DNA from: Hydractinia symbiolongicarpus
Lineage: Eukaryota; Cnidaria; Hydrozoa; Anthoathecata; Hydractiniidae
Reading direction: 5' to 3'
Assembly (NCBI RefSeq): GCF_029227915.1
Contig: NC_079875.1
Location: 39,825,201-39,889,200, forward strand
Length of the DNA stretch: 64,000 nucleotides
A model generated the notes under the pieces. It saw nothing but the letters and a program-made list of their open reading frames with translations, was not told the origin of the DNA and searched no databases. The translations under genes and the position numbers were made by a program. Shown here piece after piece: positions 53,154-64,000 of this stretch (its first letter is position 1; each line of letters opens with the position of its first letter).

Positions 53154-55777
53154 GTGGGACCAATCCTAGCCGTTATCGCGCGCTAAAGAAATAGGGACAG
53201 TTTCAAGAACTACATTTCATTGACTTTCGAACGGTGTCAGTCCGTTTGAGTTACAACGGTTGTGTCACATATTCGTACCAACATGTATTTAGCGATATTT
53301 TTCTGATATTACTAGGTTGCATCGCTTTTAACTATGAAACGATTGACTGTGGGACTTAATTGAGCTAACTTTGGACTGTCACCTGATAAATGTGATAAAA
53401 GAGACAATTGGACTCCAAGAAAAAACATTTCTCTTAATTTGACATGATTGCCGAAACTCAGCGATTACACTGGGCTCTGTGGTAGCGCTTCATTTAAGAA
53501 TTATGATAAAAAAAGTCATTTTTTTATTGTGGGACCAATCCTAGCCATTATCCTGCGCTGAGGAAATAGCGACAGTTTCAAAAACTACATTTCATTGACT
53601 TTCTAACGGTGTCAGTCCGTTTGAGTTTCAACGGTTGAGTCACATATTCATACCAACATGTATTTAGCGATATTTTTTTAATATTACTAGGTTGCATCGC
53701 TTTTAACAATGAAACGTTGACTGTGGGACTTAATTGAACTAACTTTGGACTGTGACCTGATAAATGTGATAAATGAGACAATTGGACTCCAAGAAATTAC
53801 AGTCTTGTTAACTTGACGTGATTGCCGGAACTCAGCGATTACACTGGGCACTGTGGTAGCGCTTCATGTAAAAATTAGGCTAAAAAAAGTCATTTTTTTA
53901 CGGCGGGACTTAACCTAGCCGTTAGCGCGCTTTGAAGAAAAAGCGACAGTTTCAAAAACTACATTTCATTGACTTTCTAACGGTGTCAGTCCGTTTGAGT
54001 TGCAACGTTTGGCTCACATATTCGTACCAACATGTATTTAGCGATATTTTTTTGATATTACTAGGTTGCATCGCTTTTAACTATGAAACGATTGATTGTG
54101 GGACTTAATAGAGCTAGCTTTGGACTGTCACCTGATAAATGTGATAAATGAGACAATTGGACTCCAAGAAATAACATTCTTCTTAATTTGACATGATTGC
54201 CGAAACTCAGCGATTACACTGGGCTCTGTGGTAGCGCTTTATTTAAGAATTATGATAAAAAAAGTCATTTTTTTATTGTGGGACCAATCCTAGCCATTAT
54301 CCGGCACTGAGGAAATAGCGACAGTTTCAAAAAGTACATTTCATTGACTTTCTAACGGTGTCAGTCCGTTTGAGTTTCAACGGTTGTGTCACATATTCAT
54401 CCCAACATGTATATAGGGATATTTTTTTGATATTACTAGGTTGCATCGCTTTTAACTATGAAACGATTCACTGTGGGACTTAATAGAGCTAACTTTGGAC
54501 TGTGACCTGATAAATGTGATAAATGAAACAATTGGACTCCAAGAAATAACATTCTTGTTAATTTGACGTGATTGCCGGAATTCAGCGAATACACTGGGCA
54601 CTGTGGTAGCGCTTCATTTAAAAATTAAGATACAAAAAGTCATTTTTTTATTGTGGGACCAATCCTAGCCGTTATCGCGCGCTAAAGAAATAGCGACAGT
54701 TTCAAGAACTAAATTTCATTGACTTTCTAACCGTGTCAGTCCGTTTGAGTTTCAACGGTTGTGTCACATATTCATACCAACATGTATTTAGCGATATTTT
54801 TTTGATATTACTAGGTTGCATCGCTTTTAACTATGAAACGATTGACTGTGGGACTTAATAGAGCTAACTTTGGACTGTGACCTGATAAATGTGATAAATG
54901 AGACAATTGGACTCCAAGAAATAACATTCCTGTTAATTTGACGTGATTGCCGGAACTCAGCGAATACACTGGGCACTGTGGTAGCGCTTCATTTAAAAAT
55001 TAAGATACAAAAAGTCATTTTTTTATTGTGGGACCAATCCTAGCCGTTATCCCGCGCTAAAGAGATAGCGACAGTTTCAAGAACTAAATTTCATTGTCTT
55101 TCTAACGGTGTCAGTCCGTTTGAGTTTCAACGGTTGTGTCACATATTCATACCAACATGTATTTAGCGATATTTTTTTGATATTACTTGGTTGCATCGCT
55201 TTTAACAATGAAACGTTGACTGTGGGACTTAATTGAACTAACTTTGGACTGTGACCTTATAAATGTGATAAATGAGACAATTGGACTTCAAGAAATAACA
55301 TTCTTGTTAATTTGACGTGATTGCCGGAACTCAGCGAATACACTGGGCACTGTGGTAGCGCTTCATTTAAAAATTAAGATGCAAAAAGTCATTTTTTTAT
55401 TGTGGGACCAATCCTAGCCGTTATCGCGCGCTAAAGAAATAGCGACAGTTTCAAGAGCTAAATTTCATTGACTTTCTAACGGTGTACGTCCGTTTGAGTT
55501 ACAACGGTTGGGTCACATATTCGTACCAACATGTATTTAGCGATAATATTTCTGATATTACTAGGTTGCATTGCTTTTAACTATGAAACGGTTGACTGTG
55601 GGACTTAATAGAGCTAACTTTGGACTGTCACCTGATAAATGTGATAAATGAGACAATTGGACTCCAAGAAATAACAGTCTTGTTAACTTGACGTGATTGC
55701 CGGAACTCAGTGATTTCACTGGGCACTGTGGTAGCGCTTCATTCAAAAACTAAGATACAAAAAGTCATTTTTTTATT
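53154..55777. repeat. Variable-length HOR, copy 1 (7 monomers, 2624 bp)
   Basis: Order a-g: a, gcgcgctaaagaaataggg; b, ccattatcctgcgctgagg; c, cttaacctagcc; d, ccattatccggcactgagg; e, ctttctaaccgtgtc; f, agagatagcg; g, gagctaaatttc with gtgtacgtccg. It ends at the cttcattcaaaaactaag variant. Confidence 0.9.
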
Positions 55778-58775
55778 GTGGGACCAATCCTAGCCGTTAT
55801 CGCGCGCTAAAGAAATAGGGACAGTTTCAAGAACTACATTTCATTGACTTTCGAACGGTGTCAGTCCGTTTGAGTTACAACGGTTGTGTCACATATTCGT
55901 ACCAACATGTATTTAGCGATATTTTTCTGATATTACTAGGTTGCATCGCTTTTAACTATGAAACGATTGACTGTGGGACTTAATTGAGCTAACTTTGGAC
56001 TGTCACCTGATAAATGTGATAAAAGAGACAATTGGACTCCAAGAAAAAACATTTCTCTTAATTTGACATGATTGCCGAAACTCAGCGATTACACTGGGCT
56101 CTGTGGTAGCGCTTCATTTAAGGATTATGATAAAAAAAGTCATTTTTTTATTGTGGGACCAATCCGAGCCATTATCCTGCGCTGAGGAAATAGCGACAGT
56201 TTCAAAAACTACATTTTATTGACTTTCTAACGGTGTCAGTCCGTTTGAGTTTCAACGGTTGAGTCACATATTCATACCAACATGTATTTAGCGATATTTT
56301 TTTGATATTACTAGGTTGCATCGCTTTTAACAATGAAACGTTGACTGTGGGACTTAATTGAACTAACTTTGGACTGTGACCTGATAAATGTGATAAATGA
56401 GACAATTGGACTCCAAGAAATTACAGTCTTGTTAACTTGACGTGATTGCCGGAACTCAGCGATTACACTGGGCACTGTGGTAGCGCTTCATGTAAAAATT
56501 AGGCTAAAAAAAGTCATTTTTTAACTGCGGGACTTAACCTAGCCGTTAGCGCGCTTTGAAGAAAAAGCGACAGTTTCAAAAACTACATTTCATTGACTTT
56601 CTAACGGTGTCCGTCCGTTTGAGTTGCAACGTTTGGCTCACATATTCGTACCAACATGTATTTAGCGATATTTTTTTGATATTACTAGGTTGCATCGCTT
56701 TTAACTATGAAACGATTGATTGTGGGACTTAATAGAGCTAGCTTTGGACTGTCACCTGATAAATGTGATAAATGAGACAATTGGACTCCAAGAAATAACA
56801 TTCTTCTTAATTTGACATGATTGCCGAAACTCAGCGATTACACTGGGCTCTGTGGTAGCGCTTTATTTAAGAATTATGATAAAAAAGTCATTTTTTTATT
56901 GTGGGACCAATCCTAGCCATTATCCGGCACTGAGGAAATAGCGACAGTTTCAAAAAGTACATTTCATTGACTTTCTAACGGTGTCAGTCCGTTTGAGTTT
57001 CAACGGTTGTGTCACATATTCATCCCAACATGTATTTAGGGATATTTTTTTGATATTACTAGGTTGCATCGCTTTTAACTATGAAACGATTCACTGTGGG
57101 ACTTAATAGAGCTAACTTTGGACTGTGACCTGATAAATGTGATAAATGAGACAATTGGACTCCAAGAAATAACATTCTTGTTAATTTGACGTGATTGCCG
57201 GAACTCAGCGAATACACTGGGCACTGTGGTAGCGCTTCATTTAAAAATTAAGATACAAAAAGTCATTTTTTGATTGTGGGACCAATCCTAGCCGTTATCG
57301 CGCGCTAAAGAAATAGCGACAGTTTCAAGAACTAAATTTCATTAACTTTCTAACCGTGTCAGTCCGTTTGAGTTTCAACGGTTGTGTCACATATTCATAC
57401 CAACATGTATTTAGCGATATTTTTTTGATATTACTAGGTTGCATCGCTTTTAACTATGAAACGATTGACTGTGGGACTTAATAGAGCTAACTTTGGACTG
57501 TGACCTGATAAATGTGATAAATGAGACAATTGGACTCCAAGAAATAACATTCCTGTTAATTTGACGTGATTGCCGGAACTCAGCGAATACACTGGGCACT
57601 GTGGTAGCGCTTCATTTAAAAATTAAGATACAAAAAGTCATTTTTTTATTGTGGGACCAATCCTAGCCGTTATCGCGCGCTAAAGAAATAGCGACAGTTT
57701 CAAGAACTAAATTTCATTGACTTTCTAACCGTGTCAGTCCGTTTGAGTTTCAACGGTTGTGTCACATATTCATACCAACATGTATTTAGCGATATTTTTT
57801 TGATATTACTAGGTTGCATCGCTTTTAACTATGAAACGATTGACTGTGGGACTTAATAGAGCTAACTTTGGACTGTGACCTGATAAATGTGATAAATGAG
57901 ACAATTGGACTCCAAGAAATAACATTCCTGTTAATTTGACGTGATTGCCGGAACTCAGCGAATACACTGGGCACTGTGGTAGCGCTTCATTTAAAAATTA
58001 AGATACAAAAAGTCATTTTTTTATTGTGGGACCAATCCTAGCCGTTATCCCGCGCTAAAGAGATAGCGACAGTTTCAAGAACTAAATTTCATTGTCTTTC
58101 TAACGGTGTCAGTCCGTTTGAGTTTCAACGGTTGTGTCACATATTCATACCAACATGTATTTAGCGATATTTTTTTGATATTACTTGGTTGCATCGCTTT
58201 TAACAATGAAACGTTGACTGTGGGACTTAATTGAACTAACTTTGGACTGTGACCTTATAAATGTGATAAATGAGACAATTGGACTTCAAGAAATAACATT
58301 CTTGTTAATTTGACGTGATTGCCGGAACTCAGCGAATACACTGGGCACTGTGGTAGCGCTTCATTTAAAAATTAAGATGCAAAAAGTCATTTTTTTATTG
58401 TGGGACCAATCCTAGCCGTTATCGCGCGCTAAAGAAATAGCGACAGTTTCAAGAGCTAAATTTCATTGACTTTCTAACGGTGTACGTCCGTTTGAGTTAC
58501 AACGGTTGGGTCACATATTCGTACCAACATGTATTTAGCGATAATATTTCTGATATTACTAGGTTGCATTGCTTTTAACTATGAAACGGTTGACTGTGGG
58601 ACTTAATAGAGCTAACTTTGGACTGTCACCTGATAAATGTGATAAATGAGACAATTGGACTCCAAGAAATAACAGTCTTGTTAACTTGACGTGATTGCCG
58701 GAACTCAGTGATTTCACTGGGCACTGTGGTAGCGCTTCATTCAAAAACTAAGATACAAAAAGTCATTTTTTTATT
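55778..58775. repeat. Variable-length HOR, copy 2 (8 monomers, 2998 bp)
   Basis: Same a-g order as copy 1, but monomer e is present twice in tandem (ctaaccgtgtc near 57352 and 57726), which adds 374 bp. Confidence 0.9.
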
Positions 58776-61700
58776 GTGGGACCAATCCTAGCCGTTATCG
58801 CGCGCTAAAGAAATAGGGACAGTTTCAAGAACTACATTTCATTGACTTTCGAACGGTGTCAGTCCGTTTGAGTTACAACGGTTGTGTCACATATTCGTAC
58901 CAACATGTATTTAGCGATATTTTTCTGATATTACTAGGTTGCATCGCTTTTAACTATGAAACGATTGACTGTGGGACTTAATTGAGCTAACTTTGGACTG
59001 TCACCTGATAAATGTGATAAAAGAGACAATTGGACTCCAAGAAAAAACATTTCTCTTAATTTGACATGATTGCCGAAACTCAGCGATTACACTGGGCTCT
59101 GTGGTAGCGCTTCATTTAAGGATTATGATAAAAAAAGTCATTTTTTTATTGTGGGACCAATCCGAGCCATTATCCTGCGCTGAGGAAATAGCGACAGTTT
59201 CAAAAACTACATTTTATTGACTTTCTAACGGTGTCAGTCCGTTTGAGTTTCAACGGTTGAGTCACATATTCATACCAACATGTATTTAGCGATATTTTTT
59301 TGATATTACTAGGTTGCATCGCTTTTAACAATGAAACGTTGACTGTGGGACTTAATTGAACTAACTTTGGACTGTGACCTGATAAATGTGATAAATGAGA
59401 CAATTGGACTCCAAGAAATTACAGTCTTGTTAACTTGACGTGATTGCCGGAACTCAGCGATTACACTGGGCACTGTGGTAGCGCTTCATGTAAAAATTAG
59501 GCTAAAAAAAGTCATTTTTTAACTGCGGGACTTAACCTAGCCGTTAGCGCGCTTTGAAGAAAAAGCGACAGTTTCAAAAACTACATTTCATTGACTTTCT
59601 AACGGTGTCCGTCCGTTTGAGTTGCAACGTTTGGCTCACATATTCGTACCAACATGTATTTAGCGATATTTTTTGATATTACTAGGTTGCATCGCTTTTA
59701 ACTATGAAACGATTGATTGTGGGACTTAATAGAGCTAGCTTTGGACTGTCACCTGATAAATGTGATAAATGAGACAATTGGACTCCAAGAAATAACATTC
59801 TTCTTAATTTGACATGATTGCCGAAACTCAGCGATTACACTGGGCTCTGTGGTAGCGCTTTATTTAAGAATTATGATAAAAAAGTCATTTTTTTATTGTG
59901 GGACCAATCCTAGCCATTATCCGGCACTGAGGAAATAGCGACAGTTTCAAAAAGTACATTTCATTGACTTTCTAACGGTGTCAGTCCGTTTGAGTTTCAA
60001 CGGTTGTGTCACATATTCATCCCAACATGTATTTAGGGATATTTTTTTGATATTACTAGGTTGCATCGCTTTTAACTATGAAACGATTCACTGTGGGACT
60101 TAATAGAGCTAACTTTGGACTGTGACCTGATAAATGTGATAAATGAGACAATTGGACTCCAAGAAATAACATTCTTGTTAATTTGACGTGATTGCCGGAA
60201 CTCAGCGAATACACTGGGCACTGTGGTAGCGCTTCATTTAAAAATTAAGATACAAAAAGTCATTTTTTGATTGTGGGACCAATCCTAGCCGTTATCGCGC
60301 GCTAAAGAAATAGCGACAGTTTCAAGAACTAAATTTCATTAACTTTCTAACCGTGTCAGTCCGTTTGAGTTTCAACGGTTGTGTCACATATTCATACCAA
60401 CATGTATTTAGCGATATTTTTTTGATATTACTAGGTTGCATCGCTTTTAACTATGAAACGATTGACTGTGGGACTTAATAGAGCTAACTTTGGACTGTGA
60501 CCTGATAAATGTGATAAATGAGACAATTGGACTCCAAGAAATAACATTCCTGTTAATTTGACGTGATTGCCGGAACTCAGCGAATACACTGGGCACTGTG
60601 GTAGCGCTTCATTTAAAAATTAAGATACAAAAAGTCATTTTTTTATTGTGGGACCAATCCTAGCCGTTATCGCGCGCTAAAGAGATAGCGACAGTTTCAA
60701 GAACTAAATTTCATTGTCTTTCTAACGGTGTCAGTCCGTTTGAGTTTCAACGGTTGTGTCACATATTCATACCAACATGTATTTAGCGATATTTTTTTGA
60801 TATTACTTGGTTGCATCGCTTTTAACAATGAAACGTTGACTGTGGGACTTAATTGAACTAACTTTGGACTGTGACCTTATAAATGTGATAAATGAGACAA
60901 TTGGACTTCAAGAAATAACATTCTTGTTAATTTGACGTGATTGCCGGAACTCAGCGAATACACTGGGCACTGTGGTAGCGCTTCATTTAAAAATTGAGAT
61001 GCAAAAAGTCATTTTTTTATTGTGGGACCAATCCTAGCCGTTATCGCGCGCTAAAGAAATAGCGACAGTTTCAAGAGCTAAATTTCATTGACTTTCTAAC
61101 GGTGTACGTCCGTTTGAGTTACAACGGTTGGGTCACATATTCGTACCAACATGTATTTAGCGATAATATTTCTGATATTACTAGGTTGCATTGCTTTTAA
61201 CTATGAAACGGTTGACTGTGGGACTTAATTGAGCTAACTTTGGACTGTCACCTGATGAATGTGATAAAAGAGAAAATTGGACTCCAAGAAAAAACATTCT
61301 TCTTAATTTGACATGATTGCCGAAACTCAGCGATTACACTGGGCTCTGTGGTAGCGCTTTATTTAAGAATTATGAAAAAAAAAAGATTTTTTTAGTGTGG
61401 GACCAATCCTAGCCAATATCCTGCACTGAGGAAATAGCGACAGTTTCAAAAACTAAATTTCATTGACTTTCTAACGGTGTCAGTCCGTTTGAGTTTCAAC
61501 GGTTGTGTCACATATTCATACCAACATGTATTTAGCGATATTTTTTTGATATTACTAGGTTGCATCGCTTTTAACTATGAAACGATTGACTGTGGGACTT
61601 AATAGAGCTAACTTTGGACTGTGACCTGATAAATGTGATAAATGAGACAATTGGACTCCAAGAAATAACATTCTTGTTAATTTGACGTGATTGCCGGAAC

Positions 61701-62894
61701 TCAGCGAATACACTGGACACTGTGGTAGCGCTTCATTTAAAAATTAAGATACAAAAAGTCATTTTTTTATTGTGGGACCAATCCTAGCCGTTATCGCGCG
61801 CTAAAGAGAAAGCGACAGTTTCAATAACTACATTTCATTGTCTTTCTAACGGTGTCAGTCCGTTTGAGTTACAACGGTTGGGTCACATATTCGTACCAAC
61901 ATGTATTTAGCGATATTTTTCTGATATTACTAGGTTGCATCGCTTTTAACTATGAAACGATTGACTGTGGGACTTAATTGAGCTAACTTTGGACTGTCAC
62001 CTGATGAATGTGATAAAAGAGACAATTGGACTCCAAGAAAAAACATTCTTCTTAATTTGACATGATTGCCGAAACTCAGCGATTACACTGGGCTCTGTGG
62101 TAGCGCTTTATTTAAGAATTATGAAAAAAAAGATTTTTTTATTGTGGGACCAATCCTAACCATTATCCTGCACTGAGGAAATAGCGACAGTTTCAAAAAT
62201 TACATTTCATTGACTTTCTAACGGTGTCAGTCCGTTTGAGTTTCAACGGTTGTGTCACATATTCATACCAACATGTATTTAGCGATATTTTTTTGATATT
62301 ACTAGGTTGCATCGCTTTTAACTATGAAACGATTGACTGTGGGACTTAATAGAGCTAACTTTGGACTGTCACCTGATAAATGTGATAAATGAGACAATTG
62401 GACTCCAAGAAATAACATTCTTGTTAATTTGACGTGATTGCCGGAACTCAGCGAATACACTGGGCACTGTGGTAGCGCTTCATTTAAAAATTAAGATGCA
62501 AAAAGTCATTTTTTTATTGTGGGACCAATCCTAGCCGTTATCGCGCGCTAAAGAAATAGCGACAGTTTCAAGAGCTAAATTTCATTGACTTTCTAACGGT
62601 GTACGTCCGTTTGAGTTACAACGGTTGGGTCACATATTCGTACCAACATGTATTTAGCGATAATATTTCTGATATTACTAGGTTGCATTGCTTTTAACTA
62701 TGAAACGGTTGACTGTGGGACTTAATAGAGCTAACTTTGGACTGTCACCTGATAAATGTGATAAATGAGACAATTGGACTCCAAGAAATAACAGTCTTGT
62801 TAACTTGACGTGATTGCCGGAACTCAGCGATTTCACTGGGCACTGTGGTAGCGCTTCATTCAAAAACTAAGATACAAAAAGTCATTTTTTTATT
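58776..62894. repeat. Variable-length HOR, copy 3 (11 monomers, 4119 bp)
   Basis: a-g with a single e, followed by three monomers not seen in copies 1-2 (ccaatatcctgcactgagg near 61411; ctaaagagaaagcg near 61801; aaccattatcctgcactg near 62158) and a second g (gtgtacgtccg near 62602). The net gain over copy 1 is four monomers. Confidence 0.9.
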
Positions 62895-64000
62895 GTGGGA
62901 CCAATCCTAGCCGTTATCGCGCGCTAAAGAAATAGGGACAGTTTCAAGAACTACATTTCATTGACTTTCGAACGGTGTCAGTCCGTTTGAGTTACAACGG
63001 TTGTGTCACATATTCGTACCAACATGTATTTAGCGATATTTTTCTGATATTACTAGGTTGCATCGCTTTTAACTATGAAACGATTGACTGTGGGACTTAA
63101 TTGAGCTAACTTTGGACTGTCACCTGATAAATGTGATAAAAGAGACAATTGGACTCCAAGAAAAAACATTTCTCTTAATTTGACATGATTGCCGAAACTC
63201 AGCGATTAAACTGGGCTCTGTGGTAGCGCTTCATTTAAGAATTATGATAAAAAAAGTCATTTTTTTATTGTGGGACCAATCCTAGCCATTATCCTGCGCT
63301 GAGGAAATAGCGACAGTTTCAAAAACTACATTTCATTGACTTTCTAACGGTGTCAGTCCGTTTGAGTTTCAACGGTTGAGTCACATATTCATACCAACAT
63401 GTATTTAGCGATATTTTTTTGATATTACTAGGTTGCATCGCTTTTAACAATGAAACGTTGACTGTGGGACTTAATTGAACTAACTTTGGACTGTGACCTG
63501 ATAAATGTGATAAATGAGACAATTGGACTCCAAGAAATTACAGTCTTGTTAACTTGACGTGATTGCCGGAACTCAGCGATTACACTGGGCACTGTGGTAG
63601 CGCTTCATGTAAAAATTAGGCTAAAAAAAGTCATTTTTTTACTGCGGGACTTAACCTAGCCGTTAGCGCGCTTTGAAGAAAAAGCGACAGTTTCAAAAAC
63701 TACATTTCATTGACTTTCTAACGGTGTCAGTCCGTTTGAGTTGCAACGTTTGGCTCACATATTCGTACCAACATGTATTTAGCGATATTTTTTTGATATT
63801 ACTAGGTTGCATCGCTTTTAACTATGAAACGATTGATTGTGGGACTTAATAGAGCTAGCTTTGGACTGTCACCTGATAAATGTGATAAATGAGACAATTG
63901 GACTCCAAGAAATAACATTCTTCTTAATTTGACATGATTGCCGAAACTCAGCGATTACACTGGGCTCTGTGGTAGCGCTTTATTTAAGAATTATGATAAA
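62895..64000. repeat. Variable-length HOR, copy 4 (cut by window end)
   Basis: Monomers a, b and most of c in the same order and with the same private variants as copies 1-3. The array clearly continues past base 64000. Confidence 0.88.

Noticed and set aside
1-64000. CRISPR-like or integron-like regular repeats
   Set aside because: The entire period is repeat sequence with no unique spacers, no cas or integrase genes are present, and the only mobile element is a eukaryotic LINE.

Overview
The window is almost entirely one tandem satellite DNA array from a eukaryote, most likely an animal. A single AT-rich monomer of about 371-376 bp repeats head to tail, always in the same orientation, from the first base to the last: roughly 166 copies. 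The only interruption is one non-LTR (LINE-type) retrotransposon fragment of about 2.0 kb at 4956-6964, inserted on the minus strand. I see no host gene, rRNA, tRNA, CRISPR array or prokaryotic feature. The LINE reverse transcriptase belongs to the metazoan jockey/CR1/L2-like group. Its C-terminal Cys-rich end is reminiscent of elements common in cnidarians and other invertebrates, but that is only a weak hint about the host.

Layout. 1-4955: about 13 monomers, with a 7-monomer higher-order repeat (HOR) and a partial second copy. 4956-6964: LINE insertion (poly-A tail, 3' UTR and a reverse transcriptase reading frame truncated at its 5' end). 6965-14301: mixed monomers with 3-mer duplications. 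14302-27717: 4-mer, 7-mer and 3-mer HORs built from a few subtypes, including one with a 9-bp deletion. 27718-49410: a distinct domain in which a diverged monomer class (core ccctttcacttacaacgg) alternates with ordinary ones, with 5-mer and 3-mer duplications. 49037-53153: a 5-mer HOR and a transition. 53154-64000: an HOR whose successive copies are 7, 8 and 11 monomers long, then a partial fourth copy.

The array therefore looks like layered rounds of local unequal exchange and amplification: adjacent HOR copies differ at only a few sites, while blocks tens of kilobases apart carry different diagnostic variants. This is how centromeric and pericentromeric satellites commonly evolve, but nothing in the sequence proves a centromere. 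Short open frames on both strands of the monomers are by-products of a repeated sequence. The one frame with real protein homology is the LINE reverse transcriptase, whose open frame runs on into the satellite and gives a chimeric start.
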